Assembly: GCA_902488465.1 (NCBI GenBank)
Contig: CABTWE010000004.1
Span: 1 to 64,000, forward strand
Reading direction: 5' to 3'
Source: an uncultured Tissierellia bacterium
GTDB lineage: Bacteria; Bacillota; Clostridia; Tissierellales; Peptoniphilaceae
DNA length: 64,000 nt
The notes beneath the pieces are model-generated. The model was not told where the DNA came from and made no database searches. It worked only from the letters and a program-made list of their open reading frames with translations. Numbering within the stretch: position 1 is the stretch's first letter; each line of letters opens with the position of its first letter. The translations under genes and the position numbers were made by a program. Below, one piece after another: positions 14,183 through 22,520 of the stretch.

Positions 14183-16000
14183 TTATTTCCCGCTTTTTAG
14201 TTCATCTAAAAATCTGGAAATTTTAAATTCTTGATTGCCGTCATTTTTGTATGCATACATAAATAAATTTTCTTTAGCACGTGTCATACCGACATAGAGA
14301 AGTCGTCTTTCTTCTTCGAGTTCGTTTTTAGTGATATGTTCGCCCGGAATCTCGCTGTTTAAAAGATCGAGAAGTATAACGGTGTCGAATTCGAGCCCTT
14401 TTGACGCATGCATGCTCATGAGTTTTATCTTACTTCTACTTTCTCTTAACGCCATATTCTTTATGTCTTCGAGGCGATTCAAAAATTCTTCGATATCATT
14501 GCATCCGTTTGAAATGATTCTTAGCGTTCTAAAATGCCTCATGTATCCTTCGAGCCCACGGTTATTAAGACGTTTGAAGTGATTAAGATAGTCGAGATAG
14601 CCGCAGTGATTCAGCAATATGTCGAGACCATTTTTCGAAAAATTTTTGATAAGCGCACGTCTCGAATACTCGAGCTCCTCAATGAGCTCTTTTTTGTATG
14701 ACGGCACATCGAAGTTGTTGTATATTTTTTCAAAATAAGTTTCGCCCAATGAATGCTTGATTGAATTTATTTCTTTTCTCGAGATGTAACCCTTTAATTT
14801 GAAATATACATTTGAATAGCTTTCGATGTTGGATGGGTCATTAAAGAACTTTAAAATATCAGTTATGTCTTTATATACAACTTGGTTGAAAAAGTCAATA
14901 TTGTGGTCTTTTAGTTCAAATGAAATCATTTCTCGATCAAGTGCATCCATAAGTGCAACTGCTGAAAGATTGTTTCGATAAATCAATGCAACTTCGCCAT
15001 TCGTGTCTTTTATGGTTTTTATAATATTACTGTATTGTGATTTGCGAGATTTCATTATCCTCACCTTTACAGTAGAGGATTTATCTTTATCTGCACAAAT
15101 ATTTTTTTTGTATCTTATATTGTTGTTTTTTATGAGTTTCGATGCAGAGTTTACGATCTCAAATCTAGAACGATAATTTGTTTCAAGATAAATAATTTTT
15201 GCATTTTTAAATTCTTCGCCGAAGCGCATAAGCATTTCCGGATTCGCGCCGCGAAAACGATAAATACTTTGGTCGTCATCTGCAACTGCGAAAAGATTTT
15301 CCTTTGCAGTCAGTAGGCTTTTTATTATAGACCATTGAATTGTTGATGTGTCTTGAGCTTCGTCTAGGGAGATGTATTTGAATTTATTTTTGTAATAGTT
15401 TCTTATTTCGTTATCCTCTTTTAAAAGCTTATCTGCAACAATCAAAAGGTCGTCGAAGTCATACAAATCATTCTTGTTTTTATAATTTTCGTAGTCGTTA
15501 TAATATTCCTCGAAATTGTTTAATATCATTGAACGGTCTTCGGAAGATGTTGGAGAACCTAGAGTTTTCATATTGCTTATTGCACTCAAAAGATTTCGAT
15601 ATTCTTCTATTGTGAGCGGGATATTTTCAAGTCGCATTTTTGTATGGTTTAAAATATCAAATCTAAGACTCCCGAGTCGTCTGTCTTCAATCATTCGGAA
15701 GCGTTTATTTTCTTTTTCACATTTGAGTGCGACAATATCATAACAAAGTGAGTGAATTGTTTTTATGTTTTGAACTTTTATGTCGTCGCCAAGCTCTTCA
15801 ATTCTTCTTTTCATATCGTTTGCAGACGCACGTGTGAAAGTTAAGGCAAGAATTTGTGAAGGAAGAACGCTATGAACTTTAACGAGATTAATAATTCTCT
15901 GAATAAGTATCGTTGTTTTTCCGGCACCGGGAACAGCAAGCACGAGACATGGACCATCGACATGTTTAATTGCTTTTATTTGTGATTCCGAAAATTGCAT
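14183..16000 (-). CDS. UvrD/PcrA-like superfamily I DNA helicase
   Basis: This 605-residue ATP-dependent 3'-5' helicase-like protein has Walker A AVPGAGKTT (22-30), LTFTRASANDMKRRIE (motif Ia region), LDEAQDTS (motif II), ADDDQSIYRFRGA (motif III), LETNYRS (motif IV), MSMHASKGLEFDTV (motif V) and EEERRLLYVGMTRAKE (motif VI). It is about 100 residues shorter than PcrA/UvrD because the C-terminal extension that ends in a Tudor-like RNA-polymerase-binding domain is missing, so pcrA itself may lie elsewhere. It could act in repair or recombination. It is a single minus-strand gene with its own promoter; the start at 16000 has AAGGAGG upstream. Confidence 0.88.
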   Translation of the reverse strand: MQFSESQIKAIKHVDGPCLVLAVPGAGKTTILIQRIINLVKVHSVLPSQILALTFTRASANDMKRRIEELGDDIKVQNIKTIHSLCYDIVALKCEKENKRFRMIEDRRLGSLRFDILNHTKMRLENIPLTIEEYRNLLSAISNMKTLGSPTSSEDRSMILNNFEEYYNDYENYKNKNDLYDFDDLLIVADKLLKEDNEIRNYYKNKFKYISLDEAQDTSTIQWSIIKSLLTAKENLFAVADDDQSIYRFRGANPEMLMRFGEEFKNAKIIYLETNYRSRFEIVNSASKLIKNNNIRYKKNICADKDKSSTVKVRIMKSRKSQYSNIIKTIKDTNGEVALIYRNNLSAVALMDALDREMISFELKDHNIDFFNQVVYKDITDILKFFNDPSNIESYSNVYFKLKGYISRKEINSIKHSLGETYFEKIYNNFDVPSYKKELIEELEYSRRALIKNFSKNGLDILLNHCGYLDYLNHFKRLNNRGLEGYMRHFRTLRIISNGCNDIEEFLNRLEDIKNMALRESRSKIKLMSMHASKGLEFDTVILLDLLNSEIPGEHITKNELEEERRLLYVGMTRAKENLFMYAYKNDGNQEFKISRFLDELKSGK

Positions 16001-16033
16001 AACCCTTCCTCCTTATGTAAAATGAACATTTAT

Positions 16034-16062
16034 ATTATACACGAAATTTTATTATATGTCTA
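16034..16062 (-). promoter_or_regulatory. Sigma-A promoter of the helicase gene
   Basis: On the minus strand TAGACA (16062-16057), a 17-base spacer and TATAAT (16039-16034) lie 33 bases before the ATG. Confidence 0.7.
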
Positions 16063-16098
16063 AGAATTTGATTTTTACTGTTTATTTTAAGATTGTTA

Positions 16099-16107
16099 TG
16101 TTATAAT
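16099..16107 (+). promoter_or_regulatory. Extended -10 promoter of the MBL hydrolase/hemZ unit
   Basis: TGTTATAAT is an extended -10 with no convincing -35. It is 36 bases upstream of the ATG. Confidence 0.55.
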
Positions 16108-16142
16108 TAATATATTGTATGTATTCTTTTTGGAGGTAGTAT

Positions 16143-16775
16143 ATGACTTTAAATGTTTTAAAGAAAAATCTTGGAATATACGGGGCTAACACGTATATTT
16201 TATATGATGACAAAAAAGAAGCTGTCGTTATAGATTGTGGGGGCGATGCCGATGAAGTTGAAAAACTCTTGAATGAACATGATTTAAAACCACTAGCTTT
16301 AATCCTTACACACGGACATTTCGACCACATTGCAGGCATGAACAATTTAAGAGAGATTACCGGTGCACCGATTTACGGATGCGAAAAGGAAAGGGACTTA
16401 TTTGAAGATGCACAAAATAATTTATCACAATCAACACTTGTAGGTCCTATAACTTTAAAATGTGACCACTATTTTAATGACGGCGACGAACTTAAGTTTG
16501 GAGATATTAAATTAAAAGTTCTTGCAACTCCGGGACACACTGAAGGCTCTGTTTGTCTTTATAACGATGAAATGATATTTACAGGCGACACACTTTTTAA
16601 TAGGAGTGTCGGTAGAAGTGATTTATATTCCGGCAATCAAGCACATCTTAACGAATCACTTAAAAAAATGCGAGATATGTTTGATGGAAAGCTTATTGTT
16701 TATCCGGGACATGGCCCTGAATCCACGATGAAATTTGAGGTCGAAAATAATCCGTATATAACAGGTTTAGTATAA
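16143..16775 (+). CDS. Metallo-beta-lactamase-fold hydrolase (glyoxalase II-like, YqgX type)
   Basis: This 210-residue cytoplasmic protein carries the binuclear metal motif THGHFDH (H57, H59, D61, H62), a later TPGHTEGS histidine, the bridging Asp in FTGDTLF and the C-terminal PGHGPES histidine. The size and motif spacing match the small YqgX/glyoxalase II-like group, which hydrolyses thioesters such as S-lactoylglutathione in some members. Without glutathione in most clostridia, the natural substrate is uncertain. Its stop codon overlaps the start of the next gene (TAATG), so the two are coupled. Confidence 0.85.
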   Translation: MTLNVLKKNLGIYGANTYILYDDKKEAVVIDCGGDADEVEKLLNEHDLKPLALILTHGHFDHIAGMNNLREITGAPIYGCEKERDLFEDAQNNLSQSTLVGPITLKCDHYFNDGDELKFGDIKLKVLATPGHTEGSVCLYNDEMIFTGDTLFNRSVGRSDLYSGNQAHLNESLKKMRDMFDGKLIVYPGHGPESTMKFEVENNPYITGLV

Positions 16776-18166
16776 TGATAGACATTAAATGCAACAACAT
16801 CTCTACTCATAAAACATGGGAGGAAATGATAAAAGCATTTTTTGACTATATACCTTTCGAAGAATATGATGAAAATATCCTGTTTGAAATAACAAAAAAT
16901 GATAATTCAATCAATTTAAAAATTTTCAAAGATAAGGAACTTTTTGGGGAAGGAACAACAGAAATATCTCCACTTGATGAAGTAAGGGCGACAAAAGTTC
17001 TTATTTACGAAGTTTTATCTCGAGTTTTAAAAAGAGATTTACCTTGGGGAACACTCACGGGTATTCGGCCGGTAAGTTTTTTCAATTGGACAAAAAAGCA
17101 ATATGGAAATGAACTTGGGAGAGAAATTTTCTCTACAAAATATCATGTGCGTGCCGACAAAGTTGAATTATGCGAAGAAATTGAAAATATTGAGCATAAA
17201 ACAATGACTCAGTATAAGGATAACCACTTGATCTATATTCATATTCCTTTTTGTGAAACCAGATGCAACTATTGCAGTTTTTCGGTTATGACAATGGACA
17301 AATTTGGAAAATGGATGGATAAATATTTCGAAACGCTTTTGAAAGAAATCGAAGAAGGTTACGATATTTTACCTCCCGAAAAAGCATGTAGCCTTTATAT
17401 AGGTGGAGGAACACCGTCGACTCTTAGCATTGAGAAGACAAAGAAACTTTTGTCGGTCATAAATGAAAAGTTTAAAAATTTGGTAGAGATAACTTTTGAA
17501 GCGGGAAGACCTGAGAGTATAACTACAGAGCTTCTCGAAGTTTTACAGAGTGAAGGCGTTTCAAGAATTAGTATTAATCCACAGTCTATGCAACAAAAAA
17601 CGCTCGACTCAATCGGTAGAAAGCACACCGTCGAGGATATATATGCTGCATTCGAGAGAGCAAAGAAATATGACATCGACGTAAATACGGATATGATAAT
17701 AGGTTTTAAAGGTGAGGGCGTTCATGATGTGACGGACACACTTTCAAAACTTATTGCACTTGAACCGGAAAATATAACTGTGCATTCACTTGCACTTAAA
17801 ACCGGGAGTCGAATTAAAAATCAGAACGTTGATTTTTCGTATGAAGAATTTATTGATAGAAGAAATATTTATGACATTCTTAGAAAAAATTCTTATAGAC
17901 CATATTATTTATATAGACAAAAACGTCAAGTAGGTGAAGCTGAAAACATCGGTTTTTCAAAAGAAGGAAAGGAAAATATTTTTAATATTCTTTCGATGAA
18001 TGACGAAAATCATGTTCTGGCTTTTGGAATGGGAGCAGTTTCAAAGTTTGTAGATAAAAATTTGGACTGCCACAGAGTTTTCGGATTTAGAGATGTCATT
18101 TATTATATAGAGCATTTAAATGAATTAAATGAAAATAAAAGAGAAATTGTAGAGAAATATTTGTAA
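16775..18166 (+). CDS. hemZ: HemZ-like radical SAM protein (coproporphyrinogen dehydrogenase family)
   Basis: This 463-residue protein has an N-terminal region of about 150 residues followed by a radical SAM core with the CxxxCxxC cluster (C160, C164, C167, within HIPFCETRCNYC). GGGTPS, the EAGRPES stretch and SINPQSMQ are motifs shared by the HemN/HemW/HemZ family. Layout and length fit HemZ, an anaerobic coproporphyrinogen oxidase homologue. No other heme genes are visible, and many Peptoniphilaceae lack heme synthesis, so a heme-chaperone or other radical role remains open. It overlaps the MBL hydrolase gene by one base. Its final codons contain the -35 box of the aspS promoter. Confidence 0.75.
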   Translation: MIDIKCNNISTHKTWEEMIKAFFDYIPFEEYDENILFEITKNDNSINLKIFKDKELFGEGTTEISPLDEVRATKVLIYEVLSRVLKRDLPWGTLTGIRPVSFFNWTKKQYGNELGREIFSTKYHVRADKVELCEEIENIEHKTMTQYKDNHLIYIHIPFCETRCNYCSFSVMTMDKFGKWMDKYFETLLKEIEEGYDILPPEKACSLYIGGGTPSTLSIEKTKKLLSVINEKFKNLVEITFEAGRPESITTELLEVLQSEGVSRISINPQSMQQKTLDSIGRKHTVEDIYAAFERAKKYDIDVNTDMIIGFKGEGVHDVTDTLSKLIALEPENITVHSLALKTGSRIKNQNVDFSYEEFIDRRNIYDILRKNSYRPYYLYRQKRQVGEAENIGFSKEGKENIFNILSMNDENHVLAFGMGAVSKFVDKNLDCHRVFGFRDVIYYIEHLNELNENKREIVEKYL

Positions 18167-18189
18167 TATATGATTATAAGTATTATAAT
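18161..18189 (+). promoter_or_regulatory. Sigma-A promoter of aspS, overlapping the hemZ stop
   Basis: TTGTAA (18161-18166), a 17-base spacer and TATAAT (18184-18189) form a strong promoter. The leader is too short, at about 24 bases, for a T-box. Confidence 0.7.
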
Positions 18190-18218
18190 GTAGATTAGAT
18201 TATTAAGGAGGATTTTTT

Positions 18219-20006
18219 ATGAGAGGAATGGGAAGCTTAAGACGAAGCGTTATGTGCGGAGACTTAAGAAGTAAAGATATATCAAAAGAAGTTGTTGTAA
18301 TGGGTTGGGTTCAAAGAAGCAGAAACCTTGGCTCACTTATTTTTACAGACGTGAGAGACTTGAAAGGCATTGTTCAAGTTGTTTTCAATGAAGAAAACAA
18401 AAATCTCTTTGAAAGTGCAGAGGAACTCAAAAATGAATATGTTGTTGCAGTAAAGGGAATTGTTCGTGAACGTTCAAGCAAAAACGAAGAACTTCCTACA
18501 GGGGAAATTGAAATTCTAGCAAGCGAATTACAAATTCTTGACGTTGCAAACACGCCACCAATCTATATTAAAGATGACGACAATGTAAAAGAAGAAGCAA
18601 GATTGAAATACAGATATCTCGATTTGAGAAAACCGAGAATGCAAAATATTTTGATGCAAAGATCAAAACTTATGCACATCATCAGAAACTTCTACTATGA
18701 ACACGGTTTCCATGAATTTGAAACTCCAATCTTAGGAAAGAGCACACCGGAAGGCGCAAGAGACTATCTTGTACCGTCAAGAATTCACTCGGGTGAATTT
18801 TATGCACTTCCGCAAAGTCCGCAAATTTATAAACAACTTTTGATGGTTGCAGGCATGGATAGATATTTCCAAATTGCAAAATGTTTCAGAGACGAAGACT
18901 TGAGACAAAACAGACAACCTGAATTCACTCAAGTTGACGTTGAAATGAGCTTTGTTGACGTGGATGATGTCATTTCGATTCATGAAGAATTATTTAAGCA
19001 ATTATTTAAAGAAATGGTAAACGTTGACATTGAACTTCCGATTATGAGAATGAAGTTTGACGATGCGATGGAAAACTACGGAGTAGACAAACCGGATTTA
19101 AGATTCGGAATGGAACTTAAAACTTTAAATGATTTGTTTAAAGACAGCGAATTTAACGTTTTCAAATCGACAATCGAAGATGGCGGTAGAATTAGGGCTA
19201 TAAATGTTCCGGGTGGAGACGAACACATTTCGAAAAAAGGCATGAAGAAACTCGAATCTTTTGTAAAGGATTTTAAAGCTAAGGGCCTTATCCACTTGAG
19301 ATACGACGATGAAAAATCAAGCTCAATCGATAAATTCATTACAGAAGAAGAAAAAGATAAAGTGTTTGAATTTATGGGTTCGAAAAAAGGTGATATTGTT
19401 TTAATTGTTTGTGACACATTCAAAATCACATGTGCAGCCCTTGGAAACTTGAGAAATAAACTCGCAGCAGACATGGGACTTTTAAAGAAAGGCGACTACA
19501 AACTTCTCTGGATTGTAGATTTCCCACTCTTTGAATATGACGAAGAATCAGGTAGATATGTTGCAGAACACCATCCGTTTACAAGTCCGAGATTTGAAGA
19601 TGAAGATAAGATGCTCACCGAACCTGACAAATGTTATGCAAAAGCATACGATATTGTTATAAACGGAGAAGAAATGGGCGGCGGTTCAATAAGAATAAAC
19701 AACTCCGACCTTCAAGACAAGATGTTTAAAGCAATCGGTTTTACTGAAGAAGAAGCTCAAAAACAATTCGGATTTATGATTGAAGCTCTTAGCTATGGAA
19801 CACCACCGCACGGAGGACTCGCTCTTGGCCTCGACAGAATGGTTCAACTATTTACAGATACTCCGAACATCAGAGACGTTATTGCATTCCCTAAAACACA
19901 AAGTGCAACATGTATGATGACGGACGCTCCTTCAACCGTTTCGGATGCACAACTAGATGAAGTGCATCTCGACGTAAGAAAAACAGAATCTAATGAAGAA
20001 AACTAA
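18219..20006 (+). CDS. aspS: Aspartyl-tRNA synthetase
   Basis: AspRS charges tRNA-Asp. The 595-residue protein has an N-terminal OB-fold anticodon-binding domain (about 1-110), class II motif 1, motif 2 (FRDEDLRQNRQPEFTQVD, about 224-241), a bacterial GAD insertion (about 290-410) and motif 3 (GLALGLDRMV). The flipping-loop sequence STPEGARDYLVPSR and QSPQIYKQ are typical of bacterial AspRS. Whether it is discriminating or also serves tRNA-Asn cannot be decided by eye. The start follows AAGGAGG. It heads a unit with tcdA, which overlaps it by 14 bases, and the RseC-like gene. Confidence 0.96.
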   Translation: MRGMGSLRRSVMCGDLRSKDISKEVVVMGWVQRSRNLGSLIFTDVRDLKGIVQVVFNEENKNLFESAEELKNEYVVAVKGIVRERSSKNEELPTGEIEILASELQILDVANTPPIYIKDDDNVKEEARLKYRYLDLRKPRMQNILMQRSKLMHIIRNFYYEHGFHEFETPILGKSTPEGARDYLVPSRIHSGEFYALPQSPQIYKQLLMVAGMDRYFQIAKCFRDEDLRQNRQPEFTQVDVEMSFVDVDDVISIHEELFKQLFKEMVNVDIELPIMRMKFDDAMENYGVDKPDLRFGMELKTLNDLFKDSEFNVFKSTIEDGGRIRAINVPGGDEHISKKGMKKLESFVKDFKAKGLIHLRYDDEKSSSIDKFITEEEKDKVFEFMGSKKGDIVLIVCDTFKITCAALGNLRNKLAADMGLLKKGDYKLLWIVDFPLFEYDEESGRYVAEHHPFTSPRFEDEDKMLTEPDKCYAKAYDIVINGEEMGGGSIRINNSDLQDKMFKAIGFTEEEAQKQFGFMIEALSYGTPPHGGLALGLDRMVQLFTDTPNIRDVIAFPKTQSATCMMTDAPSTVSDAQLDEVHLDVRKTESNEEN

Positions 20007-20682
20007 GGATATAAGAACGCTTGCTCTGATTGGTGAAGAAGCATTCGAAAAACTTAACTCATGCCGAGTATCAATTGTCGGTTTGGGCGGAGTTGGAGGA
20101 ATTGCTTCAGAAATGCTTGTAAGAGCAGGCGTTTCTCATCTAAAACTAATAGACTTCGACGTGTTTGATGCGTCTAACAGAAATCGTCAATTGGGTGCCC
20201 TAATAAGCACGGAAGGCAGAAAAAAGGTTGATGTATTTAAGGAAAGATTTTTAGATATCGACGAGGACGCGGAGATAGAAACTATTTCAGAACCATTAAC
20301 AAATGAGAATGTTGAAGAATTATTAAAGAGTTCGGACTATATTATAGATATGTGCGACGATGTTGATGCGAAGTGTGCAATAATAAAATATTCCGTAGAT
20401 AATAAAATTCCTTTTATGTCAGCGATGGGTGCCGGAAATAGAACAGACATTTCAAAATTATTTATAAAAAAACTTTCGAAAACAAGTTATTGCCCACTTG
20501 CAAAAAAATTGAGACAAAATCTTCATAAGAGATATCAAGATAAAACTAAAGTTGCATATTATGAGGGCGAGACAGTTTCGGTTGATAAAAACCTTGGATT
20601 TGTTGGCACAATAAGTTATTCTCCAAATTTTATGGGTATAAAAATAGTGTCGGAAGTTATTAATGACATTATTAAGAGGTGA
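19993..20682 (+). CDS. tcdA: tRNA threonylcarbamoyladenosine dehydratase-like E1-fold protein (TcdA)
   Basis: TcdA cyclises t6A37 to ct6A in tRNAs that read ANN codons, using ATP. The 229-residue protein has the ThiF/MoeB Rossmann nucleotide site GLGGVGG (30-36), the DFDVFDASNRNRQ stretch that contains the adenylation Arg, and the IDMCDDVDAK motif. It lacks the zinc-binding CxxC pairs of MoeB/ThiF, as TcdA does. The ATG lies inside the end of aspS with only a weak ribosome binding site, so it probably depends on coupling. Other E1-like enzymes cannot be fully excluded, but size and the tRNA-linked neighbour fit TcdA. Confidence 0.82.
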   Translation: MKKTKDIRTLALIGEEAFEKLNSCRVSIVGLGGVGGIASEMLVRAGVSHLKLIDFDVFDASNRNRQLGALISTEGRKKVDVFKERFLDIDEDAEIETISEPLTNENVEELLKSSDYIIDMCDDVDAKCAIIKYSVDNKIPFMSAMGAGNRTDISKLFIKKLSKTSYCPLAKKLRQNLHKRYQDKTKVAYYEGETVSVDKNLGFVGTISYSPNFMGIKIVSEVINDIIKR

Positions 20683-20686
20683 TTAT

Positions 20687-21088
20687 ATGGATTTACTTGG
20701 TATTATTTCCAAAATAGATGGAGATGAGGCCGAAGTTCAAATTAAAAGAGTTTCGGGTTGCGGAGGAAACTGCGAACATTGCGGTGGAAGCTGTGAGAGT
20801 GCTTTTCACGGTTTGAAAGTAAAAAACACAATTGATGCAAAGATTGGGGAGACTGTGAAAATTGAATTTAAAGAAAGCGAATCAATGAAAGCAAGTTTGA
20901 TAATTTATCTGATTCCGCTTGCCGGATTTTTGATTGGATTACTGGGAGCTTTTTTAATGAATATGAGCGAGATGAACGCACTTTTAGCTGCTGTCATCGG
21001 ACTTCTTATCGGTTTTTTTGTAATTCATTTGAGTGACAAAAGATACAAGAAAAATAATATACTTGCGACAATTAAAAAATTTAATTGA
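20687..21088 (+). CDS. RseC/MucC-like membrane protein with Cys cluster
   Basis: This 133-residue protein resembles the RseC/RsxC-associated 'SoxR-reducing system' family. It has a small N-terminal beta-domain containing four cysteines (C25, C29, C32, C36, as CGGNCEHCGGSC) that could bind a metal or iron-sulfur cluster. Two TM helices (about 69-90 and 92-112) and a basic tail follow. In Firmicutes these proteins often occur near Rnf or stand alone, and their role is unclear. The ATG at 20687 has AAGAGGTGAT upstream; an earlier in-frame ATG at 20663 lies inside tcdA and lacks a site. It is the last gene of the aspS unit. Confidence 0.75.
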   Translation: MDLLGIISKIDGDEAEVQIKRVSGCGGNCEHCGGSCESAFHGLKVKNTIDAKIGETVKIEFKESESMKASLIIYLIPLAGFLIGLLGAFLMNMSEMNALLAAVIGLLIGFFVIHLSDKRYKKNNILATIKKFN

Positions 21089-21106
21089 TTAAACATATAA
21101 ATCAGG

Positions 21107-21135
21107 TTGTATAAACCGGACTTTAGTGTTATAAT
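21107..21135 (+). promoter_or_regulatory. Sigma-A promoter of glyA
   Basis: TTGTAT (21107-21112), a 17-base spacer and TATAAT (21130-21135) with TGT directly before it form an extended -10 promoter. The leader holds a short GTTATA/TATAAC stem. Confidence 0.7.
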
Positions 21136-21189
21136 TAGAGGTAGGGTTATAGGATTTTCTTATAACTGAAGCAAAAAGGAGGTATTATT

Positions 21190-22422
21190 TTGGATTTTAC
21201 AAACCTAAAAAACTCAGATCCGGACATTTATAATGTCGTCATGGAAGAAAAGGAACGTCAACAATCACATATCGAACTTATTGCAAGTGAAAACTTCGTT
21301 ACAGAAGCTGTAATGGAAGCAATGGGAAGCTATCTAACAAATAAGTACGCTGAAGGATATCCTGGAAAGAGATATTATGGCGGCTGTTCAGTCGTAGACG
21401 TGGCTGAAAATATCGCAAGAGATAGACTTTGTAAATTGTTCGGTGCTGATCACGCAAACGTTCAACCGCACTCAGGTGCAAACGCAAATATCGGAGTATA
21501 TTTCTCATTCTTAAAACCTGGAGACAAAGTTTTGGGTATGAATTTATCAGAAGGCGGACACTTGACTCACGGTTCTTCTGTAAACATTTCAGGAACATAT
21601 TTTGATTTCGCAGCTTATGGTGTAAGCAAAGAAACTGAAACAATTGATTATGATGAAGTAATGGCAATTGCAAAGAAAGAACAACCAAAGCTTATCGTTG
21701 CAGGTGCAAGTGCATATCCAAGAATTATTGATTTCAAAAAATTCAGAGAAATTGCTGATGCTTGTGGAGCAAGACTCATGGTTGACATGGCTCACATCGC
21801 AGGACTTGTTGCAACAGGTCTTCACCCATCACCGGTTCCATATGCAGATTATGTAACAACTACAACACATAAGACACTTCGCGGACCAAGAGGTGGTGCA
21901 ATTCTTACAAAAGAAGAATACGCAAAAGCTATAGACAAGGCAATTTTCCCAGGAACACAAGGCGGACCTTTGATGCACGTTATCGCAGCTAAAGCTGTTG
22001 CATTTGGCGAAGCATTGAAACCTGAATTCAAAACATATCAAGAACAAATTTTAAAGAACGCACAAGTTCTTGCAAATACACTTCTTGAAAGAGGTTTCCG
22101 TTTAGTTTCAGGCGGTACAGATAACCACTTGATCTTAGTTGATGTTAAATCAAAAGGATTCACAGGTAAAGAAGCTGAAAAGATGCTTGATGAAGTTGGA
22201 ATCACTGCAAATAAAAACACTATTCCAAACGAAACGGAATCTCCATTTGTTACAAGCGGTATCCGTTTAGGAACTCCTGCAATGACAACAAGAGGATTCA
22301 AAGAAGAAGATATGAAGGAAGTTGGAAACATTATTGCTGACACACTCGTTGAAGGACATGATGTTGATAAACTTAAAGCAAGAGTAAAAGCTCTTTGCGA
22401 CGCACATATTTTATATAAATAA
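21190..22422 (+). CDS. glyA: Serine hydroxymethyltransferase
   Basis: GlyA interconverts serine and glycine with tetrahydrofolate, using PLP, and feeds one-carbon units to purines, dTMP and formyl-Met. The 410-residue protein has the family motifs ELIASENF (29-36), [24 protein letters not shown] (92-100), the [14 protein letters not shown] stretch with the Schiff-base lysine K228, and GTPAMTTRG near the C-terminus. The start is TTG at 21190 behind AAAAGGAGGT; no ATG lies nearby in frame. It is monocistronic with a strong terminator. Confidence 0.97.
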   Translation: MDFTNLKNSDPDIYNVVMEEKERQQSHIELIASENFVTEAVMEAMGSYLTNKYAEGYPGKRYYGGCSVVDVAENIARDRLCKLFGADHANVQPHSGANANIGVYFSFLKPGDKVLGMNLSEGGHLTHGSSVNISGTYFDFAAYGVSKETETIDYDEVMAIAKKEQPKLIVAGASAYPRIIDFKKFREIADACGARLMVDMAHIAGLVATGLHPSPVPYADYVTTTTHKTLRGPRGGAILTKEEYAKAIDKAIFPGTQGGPLMHVIAAKAVAFGEALKPEFKTYQEQILKNAQVLANTLLERGFRLVSGGTDNHLILVDVKSKGFTGKEAEKMLDEVGITANKNTIPNETESPFVTSGIRLGTPAMTTRGFKEEDMKEVGNIIADTLVEGHDVDKLKARVKALCDAHILYK

Positions 22423-22423
22423 T

Positions 22424-22452
22424 AAAAATGGGGATTATATCCCCATTTTTTT
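22424..22452 (+). terminator. Intrinsic terminator of glyA
   Basis: Perfect 10-base arms (22424-22433 and 22441-22450) with a 7-base loop end in a T run. Confidence 0.92.
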
Positions 22453-22473
22453 GTACATAGATGCATAAAGACG

Positions 22474-22502
22474 TTTATATTTGAGATAGTTTATGATATA
22501 AT
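22474..22502 (+). promoter_or_regulatory. Promoter of the der-rluD operon
   Basis: TATAAT at 22497-22502 with TGA directly before it (extended -10) and a weak TTTATA at 22474-22479 with a 17-base spacer lie just before the ribosome binding site of der. Confidence 0.6.
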
Positions 22503-22520
22503 AAAAGTGGAGGAGTTTAT

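Noticed and set aside
18190..18218. T-box leader before aspS
   Set aside because: The promoter is so close that only about 24 leader bases remain, and no specifier stem or T-box motif is seen.
21136..21189. Possible riboswitch (THF or glycine type) before glyA
   Set aside because: The leader after the mapped -10 box is only about 48 bases with one short stem, too small for either class.
21299..22466. Several long open frames antisense to glyA and other highly expressed genes
   Set aside because: They follow from codon bias of the sense gene and lack start signals and recognisable protein features.
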